This document shows, in pieces, positions 10,292-17,282 of a stretch of DNA of 24,426 bases (position 1 is its first letter; each line of letters starts with the position of its first letter). Under the pieces are notes generated by a model that was not told the DNA's origin, did no database searches, and worked only from the letters and a program-made list of their open reading frames with translations. The translations under genes and the position numbers were made by a program. This DNA is from DASZMJ01 sp035551935. Lineage in GTDB: Bacteria > Planctomycetota > Planctomycetia > Isosphaerales > Isosphaeraceae. The stretch is taken from assembly GCA_035551935.1 (NCBI GenBank), contig DASZMJ010000038.1, positions 1 to 24,426 of the forward strand, given 5' to 3'.

Positions 10292-10406
10292 TCTACGCCC
10301 TCGCCCGCCGATTGTTGAGCCCCTTTTCCCCGTCGCCCGGCCGAATTCCGGTCGGCACGCCCCGAGTCCCCGAAGGGCGCGCCCACCGGCCCGGGACCGC
10401 CGGGCG

Positions 10407-11537
10407 TCAGCGGTCGCGGGTCAGGGGCATGACGACGTAGGTGTAGTTGTCGTCGGTCTTGAAGACGGCCGCGTTCTTCTGGTCGATCAGCTCGGCGGTG
10501 ATCGGCGCGGCGTCGTCGAGGGTCCGCAACGCGTCGCTGAGGTAGCGGGCGTCGAAGGTGATCTCGATCGGCTTGCCGTCGTAGCGGATCGGCATCTCGA
10601 CGCGGGCGCTGCCGACGTCGGCCGCCTTGCTGGCGAGCTTGAGGCTCCCCTCGCCGAAGGTGAAGTCGACGCCGCGGCTCTCGTCGCTGGTGACGATCGA
10701 CGCCTTCTCGACGGCCACCCGCAACGGGCCGGCCTCCATCGGCACGCGGACCTCGACGGTGGTCGGGAAGACGTCCTGGTACCTGGGGAAGCGGCCCTCG
10801 ACCAGCCGGCTGTAGATGACCGCGCGCTCGGTCCGCAGGAGCACCGCCGACGGGGCGCCGGCGGGCCCCTGGAAGGCGATGTGGACCGGCGGGTCCTCGT
10901 CGCCGAGGTTCCGCTCGATGAGCTTCAGCGCCTTGACCGGCACGACCGGGCTGCCGCCGGGGGCGCCGGCCCCGCCTTCGGCCTCGGCCGGGGCGACGGC
11001 GCGGGCCAGGCGTCGGCCGTCGGTGCCGACCATCGTGATCGTCTCGGGCCCGAGCTCGACGAGCACCCCGCCGAGCGCGTAGCGGGTGCTCTCGGGCTCG
11101 GTGGCGAAGATCGTCCGGCGGATCAGGCGCCTCAGGTCGGCCGAGGCGACGGCGTGATAGGCCGAGGCGGCGAAGTCGGGCACCTCGGGGAAGAGGTCCG
11201 GGTCCTCGCCCGGCAGGCGGAACTCGTCGTAGAGGCCGCGGACCAGCAAATTGTCGCCGTCGGCCTCGAGCGCCAGTTCCTCGTCGGTGCTGATCCGGAG
11301 GATCTGCCCCATCCGCGCCGCCGGCAGGATCGCGGCGCCGGGCTGGTCGACCTTGATCCCGAGGACCCGGTAGCGGATGCCGACCTCCAGGTCGGTCGCC
11401 ATCAGGGTCGAGCCGCCGTCGCCGTCGGCGACGAGCTTGAGGTTCTGGAGGATCGGCTTGGGGCTCCGGGCGGGGACCACCCCGCCGACCATCCCGAACG
11501 CGTTGAGGAGCTGCTCGCGGTCGCACAAGGCCTTCAT
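10407..11537 (-). CDS. dnaN: DNA polymerase III beta subunit (sliding clamp)
   Basis: Processivity clamp of the replicative polymerase, a ring-shaped dimer around DNA. The 376-residue length is normal. Diagnostic stretches: MKALCDREQLLNAFGMVGGVVPARSPKPILQNLKL at the N-terminus, GLYDEFRLPGEDPDLFPEVP, GTDGRRLA, VEGRFPRYQDVFP and the C-terminal YTYVVMPL typical of beta clamps. A Gly/Ala insertion (EAEGGAGAPGG) lies in the second-third domain area. ATG 11537 is preceded by GAGGGA. It heads the dnaN-dciA-gyrB cluster. In many bacteria dnaA lies directly upstream and recF downstream; neither is here. Confidence 0.96.
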   Translation of the reverse strand: MKALCDREQLLNAFGMVGGVVPARSPKPILQNLKLVADGDGGSTLMATDLEVGIRYRVLGIKVDQPGAAILPAARMGQILRISTDEELALEADGDNLLVRGLYDEFRLPGEDPDLFPEVPDFAASAYHAVASADLRRLIRRTIFATEPESTRYALGGVLVELGPETITMVGTDGRRLARAVAPAEAEGGAGAPGGSPVVPVKALKLIERNLGDEDPPVHIAFQGPAGAPSAVLLRTERAVIYSRLVEGRFPRYQDVFPTTVEVRVPMEAGPLRVAVEKASIVTSDESRGVDFTFGEGSLKLASKAADVGSARVEMPIRYDGKPIEITFDARYLSDALRTLDDAAPITAELIDQKNAAVFKTDDNYTYVVMPLTRDR

Positions 11538-11704
11538 TTGCGCGCTTCCCTCGCCATTGGAAATGGCCGGTCGCCTCGTCGTCGACCGGCCCGGCTCCGT
11601 GCCTCGGGTCCTGTCGCCCTTCGTCGGTCGGGGTCGGCCTCCTCTCTCCTCTTTTAAGGAGGGCGCAACCCATCGCAGTCGTCGTCGAGGGGGCCGGGCC
11701 CGAT

Positions 11705-11713
11705 CGTGGACAA
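11705..11713 (-). promoter_or_regulatory. DnaA-box-like site upstream of dnaN
   Basis: Minus strand TTGTCCACG, matching the high-GC DnaA box TTGTCCACA at 8 of 9 positions. It lies about 168 bases upstream of the dnaN start. Confidence 0.35.
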
Positions 11714-11907
11714 CCGCGGCCCGTTCCCGAACAAAGCCATGATACCGAAAGACTTAATCGGGCACAACCTCCCTTGCCCCCCGGGGGAAAACCCGTCGAC
11801 AACCCCGTCGCGCGCGCCGGCAAGCCCCGGCCCCGCCGCGCCCAGGACGCGCCGGCATCTCTCGAGGCCGTCGAGGCCCGCCCCGTCCCGCACCCTCGCG
11901 CGACGGG

Positions 11908-11916
11908 TTATCCACC
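11908..11916 (+). promoter_or_regulatory. DnaA-box-like site
   Basis: TTATCCACC matches the consensus TTATCCACA at 8 of 9 positions, inside an otherwise GC-rich spacer upstream of dnaN. Confidence 0.4.
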
Positions 11917-12114
11917 GGTTTTCCCCCGCCCCCCGTCGATCGAACCGCGCCCGACCGAACCGTTTACGACGGCCTTTGCGTCTGCTCTGGTCTGATTCAC
12001 GAACCCGCTGATACGTTCCGGTTTCGAAACGGCAAACTGGCCTGTTTCCCTGCGGAAAGCCTCCAGCAAATCGGAAAGCATCAGCGGGTTCGTGTATGAG
12101 GACGGCCCGGTCAT
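11908..12114 (-). CDS. Possible 68-residue protein coupled to the HigA-like gene
   Basis: An open frame starting at ATG 12114, which overlaps the TGA of the HigA-like gene as ATGA, the arrangement typical of translational coupling. The peptide starts MTGPSSYTNPLMLSDLLEAF and ends with a Gly/Arg/Lys-rich stretch. No family is recognised. Against it being a gene: most of its first half coincides with a strong inverted repeat (11998-12094), so the frame may be incidental to a structured element. A cryptic toxin partner is possible but speculative. Confidence 0.25.
   Translation of the reverse strand: MTGPSSYTNPLMLSDLLEAFRRETGQFAVSKPERISGFVNQTRADAKAVVNGSVGRGSIDGGRGKTGG
11998..12094. repeat. Branched inverted repeat, structured DNA/RNA element
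   Basis: Perfect 15-bp outer stem (cacgaacccgctgat 11998-12012 with 12080-12094). Inside are further nested pairings: ttccg 12016-12020 with cggaa 12072-12076, and ctgg 12037-12040 with ccag 12063-12066. Innermost is tttcc 12045-12049 with ggaaa 12054-12058, around loop ctgc. A short palindrome gtttcgaaac (12021-12030) branches off. It lies 16 bases downstream of the HigA-like stop. Confidence 0.6.
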
Positions 12115-12542
12115 TCGTCGAGGAAGGTGGCCGGGCTGATGTGGAAGTAGCGGGCCAGCGCGGAGACCTGCGGCCACGTGAGCCGACGCTTGCCGGCAAG
12201 AACCCCGGAGATCGTCGACTCCGCGATCCCGACGTCGGCCGCCAGCCTGGCCTGGGTGACGTCGCGGGCCTCGATGAGGTGGCGGATCAGGTCCCCATCC
12301 GTGGCCGCCGGGATCGGGTGCGCGACGGCCTCGTACTTCTCCACCAGGTCGCTCAGGACGTCGAGATAATCCACCTCGTCGCCGTCCCGCTCGGGCAGGT
12401 CGACCAGGGCATCGATCATCGCCGTGGCCCGGTCCAGCTCCTCCTCGGAGCGGATCGGCCGGAGCGGAAACCGCCGGACCAGCTCGGGGTAACGATCCGC
12501 CCCCGGCGTTCCTCGTGCGGTTTTCGGACGTGGCTTCGCCAT
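12111..12542 (-). CDS. HigA-like helix-turn-helix antitoxin/transcriptional regulator
   Basis: 143 residues, matching the COG5499 (HigA-type) pattern. An N-terminal FPLRPIRSEEELDRATAMIDAL region and acidic EVDYLDVLSDLVEKYE helix precede a Cro/C1 HTH at about 85-140 (RDVTQARLAADVGIAESTISGVLAGKRRLTW then ALARYFHISPATFL). Family members usually neutralise an upstream HigB mRNA interferase and repress their own operon. No HigB-like gene precedes it here: 12543-12741 has no supportable frame. It may be an orphan antitoxin or a stand-alone regulator. ATG 12542 is chosen because it follows AGGA and begins at the conserved length; an upstream in-frame ATG (12638) adds a low-complexity extension. The stop overlaps a possible small frame. 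Confidence 0.75.
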   Translation of the reverse strand: MAKPRPKTARGTPGADRYPELVRRFPLRPIRSEEELDRATAMIDALVDLPERDGDEVDYLDVLSDLVEKYEAVAHPIPAATDGDLIRHLIEARDVTQARLAADVGIAESTISGVLAGKRRLTWPQVSALARYFHISPATFLDE

Positions 12543-12741
12543 GATTGCGAGTCCTGATGATGGTCGAGAATAGGGTTTGGGGGACGGGAAGATCAAGGGC
12601 CGGAGATGGGGGCGTCGTCGGAGATCGAACCCGGGCAATGATTTTATGGAACACCAATTGCCTTATAGCTCCATCAGAGTCAGGCGCCTCGCCCGTCGCG
12701 GCGTCGTAAGTCATGGGCACGAGAGCGAAACGGAGCGAACG

Positions 12742-12921
12742 ATGAGCATCCTGTGGTGGGCCTTGATCCTGTTCCTCGCGGCCCTCGTGGCGGGGGGCCT
12801 GGGGTTCACGAGGACCGAGGGCGGCCTGATGACGGTGTCGCGGACCCTCTTCGGCGTCTTCCTGGTCCTGGCGCTGGTGATCCTCGTGCTGGCGCTGCTC
12901 GGCATCGGCGCGGTGGCGTGA
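12742..12921 (+). CDS. DUF1328-type small membrane protein (YtjA/UPF0391-like)
   Basis: A 59-residue integral membrane protein with two hydrophobic helices: MSILWWALILFLAALVAGGLGF and LFGVFLVLALVILVLALLGI, joined by a short polar turn. This is the size and layout of the DUF1328 family, tiny inner-membrane proteins found in many bacteria and often linked to stress, with no defined biochemical function. ATG 12742 is preceded by GGAG six bases away. It is separated from the glycosyltransferase by 139 bases that hold a direct repeat (acgtaaa twice) and no other feature. Confidence 0.72.
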   Translation: MSILWWALILFLAALVAGGLGFTRTEGGLMTVSRTLFGVFLVLALVILVLALLGIGAVA

Positions 12922-13060
12922 ACGGGACGGCTATCCGCTCGGCGAAAACGTAAAGGACGTAAACCGGGCGATCCCGTGATCGGGAAGATGGCCCGGGCGC
13001 CGTCGCCGGCCGTCGCGATTTCGGCTAGGATGTCCGCGGGTCCAGGGAGGGACCGGGATC

Positions 13061-14671
13061 ATGGCCGAGGACCGGCTGGGGTGGAGGGGCGTCGTCGCGG
13101 TGGCGGCGACGGCGGCGGCGTGCGTCGGGCCGTGGGGCCCCGGACGGCTCTCGTATCACGAGGCGATCTGGGCCCAGAGCGCCCGCGAGCTGCTGGCACG
13201 CGGCGACTGGCTCGTGCCGACGCTCGACGGCCGCCCCTGGCTCGAGAAGCCGCCGCTGGCGACCTGGCTGATCGCCCTGACCGGCCTGGCCTTCGGCCGG
13301 GTCGACGAGGTCGCGGCGCGCGTGCCGTCGGCCGTCGCGGCGGTCGGGCTCGCCCTCGGCGTCGCGACCCTCGCCGCCCGTCGCTTCGGCGCGCGGATCG
13401 GCCGGCTCGCCGGCCTGGTCCAGGCGACGACCGCCTGGTGCGTCCTCCGCGGCCGGCTCGCCGAGGTCGACCTCGAGCTCGCCGCCCTCGTCACCTGGGC
13501 CCTCGTCGCCTTCGACTGGCTCCGTCGTCGCAGGCACGCTCCGCGTGCCGTCGGCCATCCGACCGTCGCAGGCATGCTCCGCGTGCCGTCCGCCAACACA
13601 CAAGAACGGTACGGGGAGGCGGACGGCACGCGGAGCGTGCCTGCGACGAAGGTCGCCTTCTTCACCCTCCTCGGCCTGATGTCGCTGGCCAAGGGGGTCG
13701 GCTTCGGCGCGGTGCTGGTCGCCGCAACCGTCCTCGTCACTATCCTTTGGGACAGGGATTGGCGGAACCTCCGGGCCCTCCTGTGGCTCCCCGGCTGGCT
13801 GCTCGCGGCGATCGTGACGATCGCCTGGCCGATGCTGGTCGCCTGGCGACACCCGAACGCCCTGTCCCTCTGGACGTTGCACGTCGCCGACCGCCTGGCG
13901 GCGCGGCCGGAGCATTTCGCGGGCGAGCGGCCCTGGGAATACGCGATCGCCCCGCTCTGGCAAGGTTTACCCTGGACCCCCCTGGCCCTCGCCGGCGCCT
14001 GGCGGTCGTGGCCCCGGGCCCGGGCCGATCGCGGCGGCGTCGATCGCCTCCTCTGGGCCTGGGCCGTCGTCCCGGCGGCGCTCGTCTCCCTGGCCACCGT
14101 CCGCAACGGCCATTACCTGATCTACTCCCTACCCCCCTGGTCGCTCTGGTCGGCCGGGGCCCTGGATCGATTGGGCGATCGGATGCTCAGCAAAGGGTGG
14201 TCGGTTTCTCGATGGCGCAGGATAGTCTCGATCGGCATGGGATTTCTCGCCGCGTCGTATGCGGTCGGCCTGGGGTGGGTGGGGCCGGCCCTGGAGCGTC
14301 GGGGTGCGGAGTGGGCGTTCTACGAGGAGGCGGGCCGGCGGCTGGGGCAGGGGGAGTCGTTGGCGATCGTGTATGACGACTGGGACCGCAAGCCGTACCC
14401 GTCGCCGTTCGGGCCGATGCCGCACGACCTGGCCGTCCGGCTCTATTACCTGCGGCGGCCGGCCTCTTGGCGCGAGGGGGTCGACGACCTCCGGGCGCGT
14501 CCCCCCTGCCCTGCCGATCGGCCGTTCGCGGTGATCGCGCGGGAACGCGACGTGCCGGCGTTGCGGGGGCTGGGGCGGGTCGAGGTCGTCGCGCGGGGGC
14601 CGTCGTCGCGTTGGGACCGGGTCTTCGCGCTGTACCGGGTCAGGCCCGGGGCGGTCAGGCGGGCTCGATGA
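13061..14671 (+). CDS. ArnT/PMT-like (GT-C, GT83) membrane glycosyltransferase
   Basis: A 536-residue polytopic membrane protein resembling ArnT and dolichyl-phosphate-mannose-type transferases, which move sugars from a polyprenyl-phosphate donor to lipid or protein outside the cytoplasmic membrane. Family signs: after helix 1, YHEAIWAQSARELLARGDWLVP and RPWLEKPPLATWL (classical form DEaxYA...GDWlvPxl...KPPL); then many hydrophobic helices with KGVGFG. The usual Asp-Glu of the first loop is His33-Glu34. Residues about 156-196 are encoded by an in-frame palindromic repeat cluster in a predicted loop between helices. The C-terminal third is soluble and short on conserved motifs. AGGGAGGG precedes ATG 13061. 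Its 3' end overlaps the MFS gene by 17 bases, tail to tail. Acceptor unknown. Confidence 0.82.
   Translation: MAEDRLGWRGVVAVAATAAACVGPWGPGRLSYHEAIWAQSARELLARGDWLVPTLDGRPWLEKPPLATWLIALTGLAFGRVDEVAARVPSAVAAVGLALGVATLAARRFGARIGRLAGLVQATTAWCVLRGRLAEVDLELAALVTWALVAFDWLRRRRHAPRAVGHPTVAGMLRVPSANTQERYGEADGTRSVPATKVAFFTLLGLMSLAKGVGFGAVLVAATVLVTILWDRDWRNLRALLWLPGWLLAAIVTIAWPMLVAWRHPNALSLWTLHVADRLAARPEHFAGERPWEYAIAPLWQGLPWTPLALAGAWRSWPRARADRGGVDRLLWAWAVVPAALVSLATVRNGHYLIYSLPPWSLWSAGALDRLGDRMLSKGWSVSRWRRIVSIGMGFLAASYAVGLGWVGPALERRGAEWAFYEEAGRRLGQGESLAIVYDDWDRKPYPSPFGPMPHDLAVRLYYLRRPASWREGVDDLRARPPCPADRPFAVIARERDVPALRGLGRVEVVARGPSSRWDRVFALYRVRPGAVRRAR
13526..13648. repeat. Three-copy palindromic repeat inserted in the glycosyltransferase gene
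   Basis: Copy A 13526-13555 and copy B 13564-13593 are direct (cgtcgcaggcacgctccgcg then tgccgtc; B has cat for cac). Copy C 13618-13648 is inverted and can pair with B over about 31 bases around a 24-base loop. Each copy also holds its own hairpin (gcacgc tcc gcgtgc). The whole block keeps the reading frame open. Confidence 0.88.
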
Positions 14672-16106
14672 GGGCCTCGGCGAGCGGGTCGGCGCTGGGC
14701 TCGGGCTTGGCGACGCGGCGGCCGAGGCCGAGGAGGATGATGATGGTCGCCGAGATGGCCATCGAGGTGGCGAGGAAGAGGATGCCGCCGCGGAACGAGC
14801 CGGTGACCGTCTCGACCGTGCCGATGACCGTCGGCCCGACCTGGCCGCCGAGGTTGCCGACCGAGTTGATCAGGCCGATGCTGCCGGCGGCGGCGGCCTC
14901 GGTCAGGAAGAGGCTGGGCAACGACCAGAAGGCCGGCAGGTACGCCTTCAGGCCGGCCAGGGCGACGGTGAACAGCGCGACGGTCAGCCAGAGATTGCCC
15001 CGGCTCAGCAGCGTGGCGGCCAGGGCCGCGGCCCCGAAATAGATCGGCACCGAGGCGTGCAGGCGACGCTCCTTGGTCCGGTCGGAGCTCCAGCCGATGA
15101 AGAGCTGGCCGACGAGCGACCCCATCGGCGGGATGATGACGAGCCAGGTCAAATCATCGAGCTTCAGGTTGTACCAGCGCTCGAGGATGCTCGGCATGAA
15201 GAACTCGACGCCGTAGTTGCCGGTCACGATGAAGAAGTACGCGGCGGCGAGCAGCAGGACCTTCGGGTTCCGGAACGCCTCGGTGACCTTCATGTGCCGC
15301 GAGGCGCCGTGCAGCGCCTTCTCGCGCTTCAGCTCGAGCTCGAGGGCGTCGCGCTCGTCGGCCTCGAGCCAGCCGGCGTGGCCCGGCCGGTCGGTCAGGA
15401 AGAACAGGACGACGAAGCCGAGCAGCACCGCCGGGATGCCCCAGGCGATGTAGACCCACTGCCAACCCTCCAGGCCGAGGACCTCGGGGTGGTGGACGAC
15501 GACCCCCTTGATCGTCTCGTCGGTGCCGATCCGGAGCAGCCAGTTCGTCGGCTTCGGGCTGACGATCTGGGCGATCGGCGTGGCGATGAGGAACCACGAC
15601 AGCGCCCGCGCCCGGTCGCGGCTGGGGAACCAGTGGGTCAGGTAGACGATCACGCCGGGGAAGAAGCCGGCCTCGGCCAGGCCGAGCAGGAACCGGACGG
15701 CGTAGAACTGGAACTCGGCGAGGTTGAACGGCCGATGGACGAGGCGATAGGCCCATTCGGCGGCGTCGGCGACCAGCGGCACGCGCCAGCCGATGAACGC
15801 CGTCAGCGCCGCCACGATCCCCCACGAGATCATGATCCGGCTGATCCACTTCCGCGCGCTCCACTTCTCGACCAGGAGCGTGCCGGGGATCTCCAGCAGG
15901 AAGTAGCCGATGAAGAACATCCCCGCGCCGAAGCCGATGATCGCGTTGTTGAAGCCCGGCAGGTCCCTGACCATCGTCAGCTTGGCCAGCGCCACGTTGG
16001 CCCGGTCGACGTAGGCGATCACGTAGCAAGCGAACAGGATCGGCAGGAGCCGCACGTACGCCTTGCGGCGGGCGCGGTCCAGCGCGTCGGGCGCGGCGGT
16101 GGACAT
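14655..16106 (-). CDS. MFS transporter, ACS (anion:cation symporter)-like
   Basis: A 483-residue, 12-helix major facilitator, most like the ACS group that imports organic anions such as hexuronates, tartrate or phthalate. Visible signs: N-terminal ARRKAYVRLLPILFACYVIAYVDRANVALAK, the first-half FGAGMFFIGYFLLEIPGTLLVEKW, RFLLGLAEAGFFPGVIVYLTHWFPSRDRARA, and the second-half GSLVGQLFIGWSSDRTKERR. The central loop (residues about 220-290) is charged and rich in Glu/Lys. ATG 16106 is chosen: upstream sequence in frame is Arg/Gly-rich and unlike the family. The substrate cannot be read from the sequence. It is convergent with the glycosyltransferase and divergent from the aspartyl protease pair. 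Confidence 0.85.
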   Translation of the reverse strand: MSTAAPDALDRARRKAYVRLLPILFACYVIAYVDRANVALAKLTMVRDLPGFNNAIIGFGAGMFFIGYFLLEIPGTLLVEKWSARKWISRIMISWGIVAALTAFIGWRVPLVADAAEWAYRLVHRPFNLAEFQFYAVRFLLGLAEAGFFPGVIVYLTHWFPSRDRARALSWFLIATPIAQIVSPKPTNWLLRIGTDETIKGVVVHHPEVLGLEGWQWVYIAWGIPAVLLGFVVLFFLTDRPGHAGWLEADERDALELELKREKALHGASRHMKVTEAFRNPKVLLLAAAYFFIVTGNYGVEFFMPSILERWYNLKLDDLTWLVIIPPMGSLVGQLFIGWSSDRTKERRLHASVPIYFGAAALAATLLSRGNLWLTVALFTVALAGLKAYLPAFWSLPSLFLTEAAAAGSIGLINSVGNLGGQVGPTVIGTVETVTGSFRGGILFLATSMAISATIIILLGLGRRVAKPEPSADPLAEALIEPA

Positions 16107-16403
16107 GAGGCGGGCTCGCGTTGCAGGAAATCGGGTCGCACGATCCGGGGACCAAAGCGGGGGGCACGATCCTCCGACACTATCACGCGGGCCGTCGCCC
16201 CGCAAACCTCCACCGACCCCGGCCCGCGAATCGGGGCGGAGCACCGTTCCCGAGGGGCCCGCGCCCGCGTAAGCTGGTAGAGAGTCGACAGCTTCGGAAG
16301 GGTAGCGGTGCGTCGAGTCCGCGACGACGCATCACCGCGGTGCGTCGTCGCGGACTCGACGCTCCCGACCCGGCGACCAACGCGCGGGCGGACGGCACAG
16401 CCA
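16107..16403. other. Divergent intergenic region
   Basis: Separates the MFS transporter start from the aspartyl protease start. It must hold both promoters, but no convincing -35/-10 pair is visible. Its one clear structure is the hairpin at 16310-16362. Confidence 0.5.
16310..16362. repeat. Perfect 22-bp hairpin in the leader of the aspartyl protease pair
   Basis: gcgtcgagtccgcgacgacg plus ca, then the loop tcaccgcgg, then the exact reverse complement. It is a 22-bp stem with no mismatch, ending 41 bases before ATG 16404. As an RNA leader it would be very stable. There is no U-tract, so a standard terminator is unlikely. Confidence 0.85.
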
Positions 16404-17279
16404 ATGAGACGCTTCGGAAAGGTCGCGACGCTCGGCCTCGTGGCCGTGGCGGCGGCATGGGCGATCGCCGCCGACAAGGAAAAGAAGGCGCCGGACGTCG
16501 GCCGGTCGTACAAGATCCCATATAAATTGACCGACACGAACCACGCGCTGGTGCGGGCGCGGGTCAACGGCAAGGGGCCGTTCAACTTCCTGGTCGACAC
16601 CGGCGCGCCGGCGTTGTTCCTCGGCACCGAGGCGGCGAAGACGATCGGCCTGGAGCCGTCGAGGACGGACTTCTGGACCGTCGTCGACCGGCTCGACTTC
16701 GAGGGGGGCGCGCAACTGCGGGGGATGAAGGCGCGGATCGAGGACCCGTTCCAGCTCGAGGGGATGAACGCGCTGGGACTGCCGGGGGCGCGGATCGACG
16801 GCATCCTCGGCTTCACGGTCCTGGCGCGGTACCGGATCGAGATGGACCCGACCGCCGACCGGATGACCTGGACCCGGCTCGACTTCGAGCCCAAGGAGCC
16901 GTTCATCCCCGCCGGCCAGCGCGAGAACGCCGCCCCGCCCGAGGTCAAGGCGATGAACGCGATCGGCCCGCTCGCCAAGCTCGCCGCCGGCCTCATGGGC
17001 AAGCAGCCCGAGGAGCAGCTCCACCCCCGCGGCCTGCTCGGCATCGAGCTCGACGGCGACAGGGCCTGGGTCGCCCGCGTCCTGCCCGGCACCGCCGCGG
17101 CCAGGGCCGACGTCCGCGCCGGCGACGTCCTGATCCAGCTCAACGGCCGCCTCGCCGCCACATCGAAGGCCGCGCACAAGGCCGCGGCCTCGATCAAGGT
17201 AGGCGATCGCGTCACGCTGCGAGTGCTGCGGGGCGAGGAGACGATCGACCTGACCCTGACCGCCGGGGAGGGCTTCTGA
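16404..17279 (+). CDS. Secreted aspartyl protease (retropepsin-like) with PDZ domain
   Basis: 291 residues. A signal peptide (RRFGKVATLGLVAVAAAWAIAA) directs export. The catalytic domain is of the clan AA retropepsin type: active-site FLVDTGAPALFLG (Asp65-Thr66-Gly67) and the flap/second hydrophobic-Gly strand IDGILGF (131-137). A PDZ domain follows from about 208 (RGLLGIELDGDRAWVARVLPGTAAARADVRAGDVLIQLNGR), normally a substrate or peptide-binding module. Such single-lobe enzymes act as dimers. ATG 16404 begins exactly at the signal peptide; an upstream GTG (16308) would translate through the leader hairpin and is rejected. Three bases separate its stop from the next gene, a paralogue, so the two form an operon. 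The substrate is unknown. Confidence 0.82.
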   Translation: MRRFGKVATLGLVAVAAAWAIAADKEKKAPDVGRSYKIPYKLTDTNHALVRARVNGKGPFNFLVDTGAPALFLGTEAAKTIGLEPSRTDFWTVVDRLDFEGGAQLRGMKARIEDPFQLEGMNALGLPGARIDGILGFTVLARYRIEMDPTADRMTWTRLDFEPKEPFIPAGQRENAAPPEVKAMNAIGPLAKLAAGLMGKQPEEQLHPRGLLGIELDGDRAWVARVLPGTAAARADVRAGDVLIQLNGRLAATSKAAHKAAASIKVGDRVTLRVLRGEETIDLTLTAGEGF

Positions 17280-17282
17280 GCC

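Larger units (their letters stand above)
11538..12110. other. Long intergenic spacer upstream of dnaN with DnaA-box-like sites
   Basis: 573 bases with no convincing full-length gene. Three motifs resemble DnaA boxes: TTGTCCACG on the minus strand at 11705-11713, a weaker TTGTCGACG on the minus strand around 11795-11803, and TTATCCACC on the plus strand at 11908-11916 (8 of 9 to TTATCCACA). A relatively AT-richer patch lies around 11730-11760. The part near 12000-12094 is a structured inverted repeat. Position next to dnaN makes a replication-origin or DnaA-controlled dnaN promoter role conceivable but unproven. Confidence 0.4.

Noticed and set aside
12606..12690. tRNA-like sequence on the minus strand (GGTTCGATC loop, AATTGGT, terminal CCCCCA)
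   Set aside because: The T-loop motif and a D-loop-like motif are present, but the T-stem is imperfect, no anticodon stem of five pairs forms and no matching acceptor strand is found. At most it is a decayed fragment.
16308..16403. N-terminal extension of the first aspartyl protease from GTG 16308
   Set aside because: It would translate the perfect hairpin and put an Arg-rich stretch before an evident signal peptide starting at ATG 16404.
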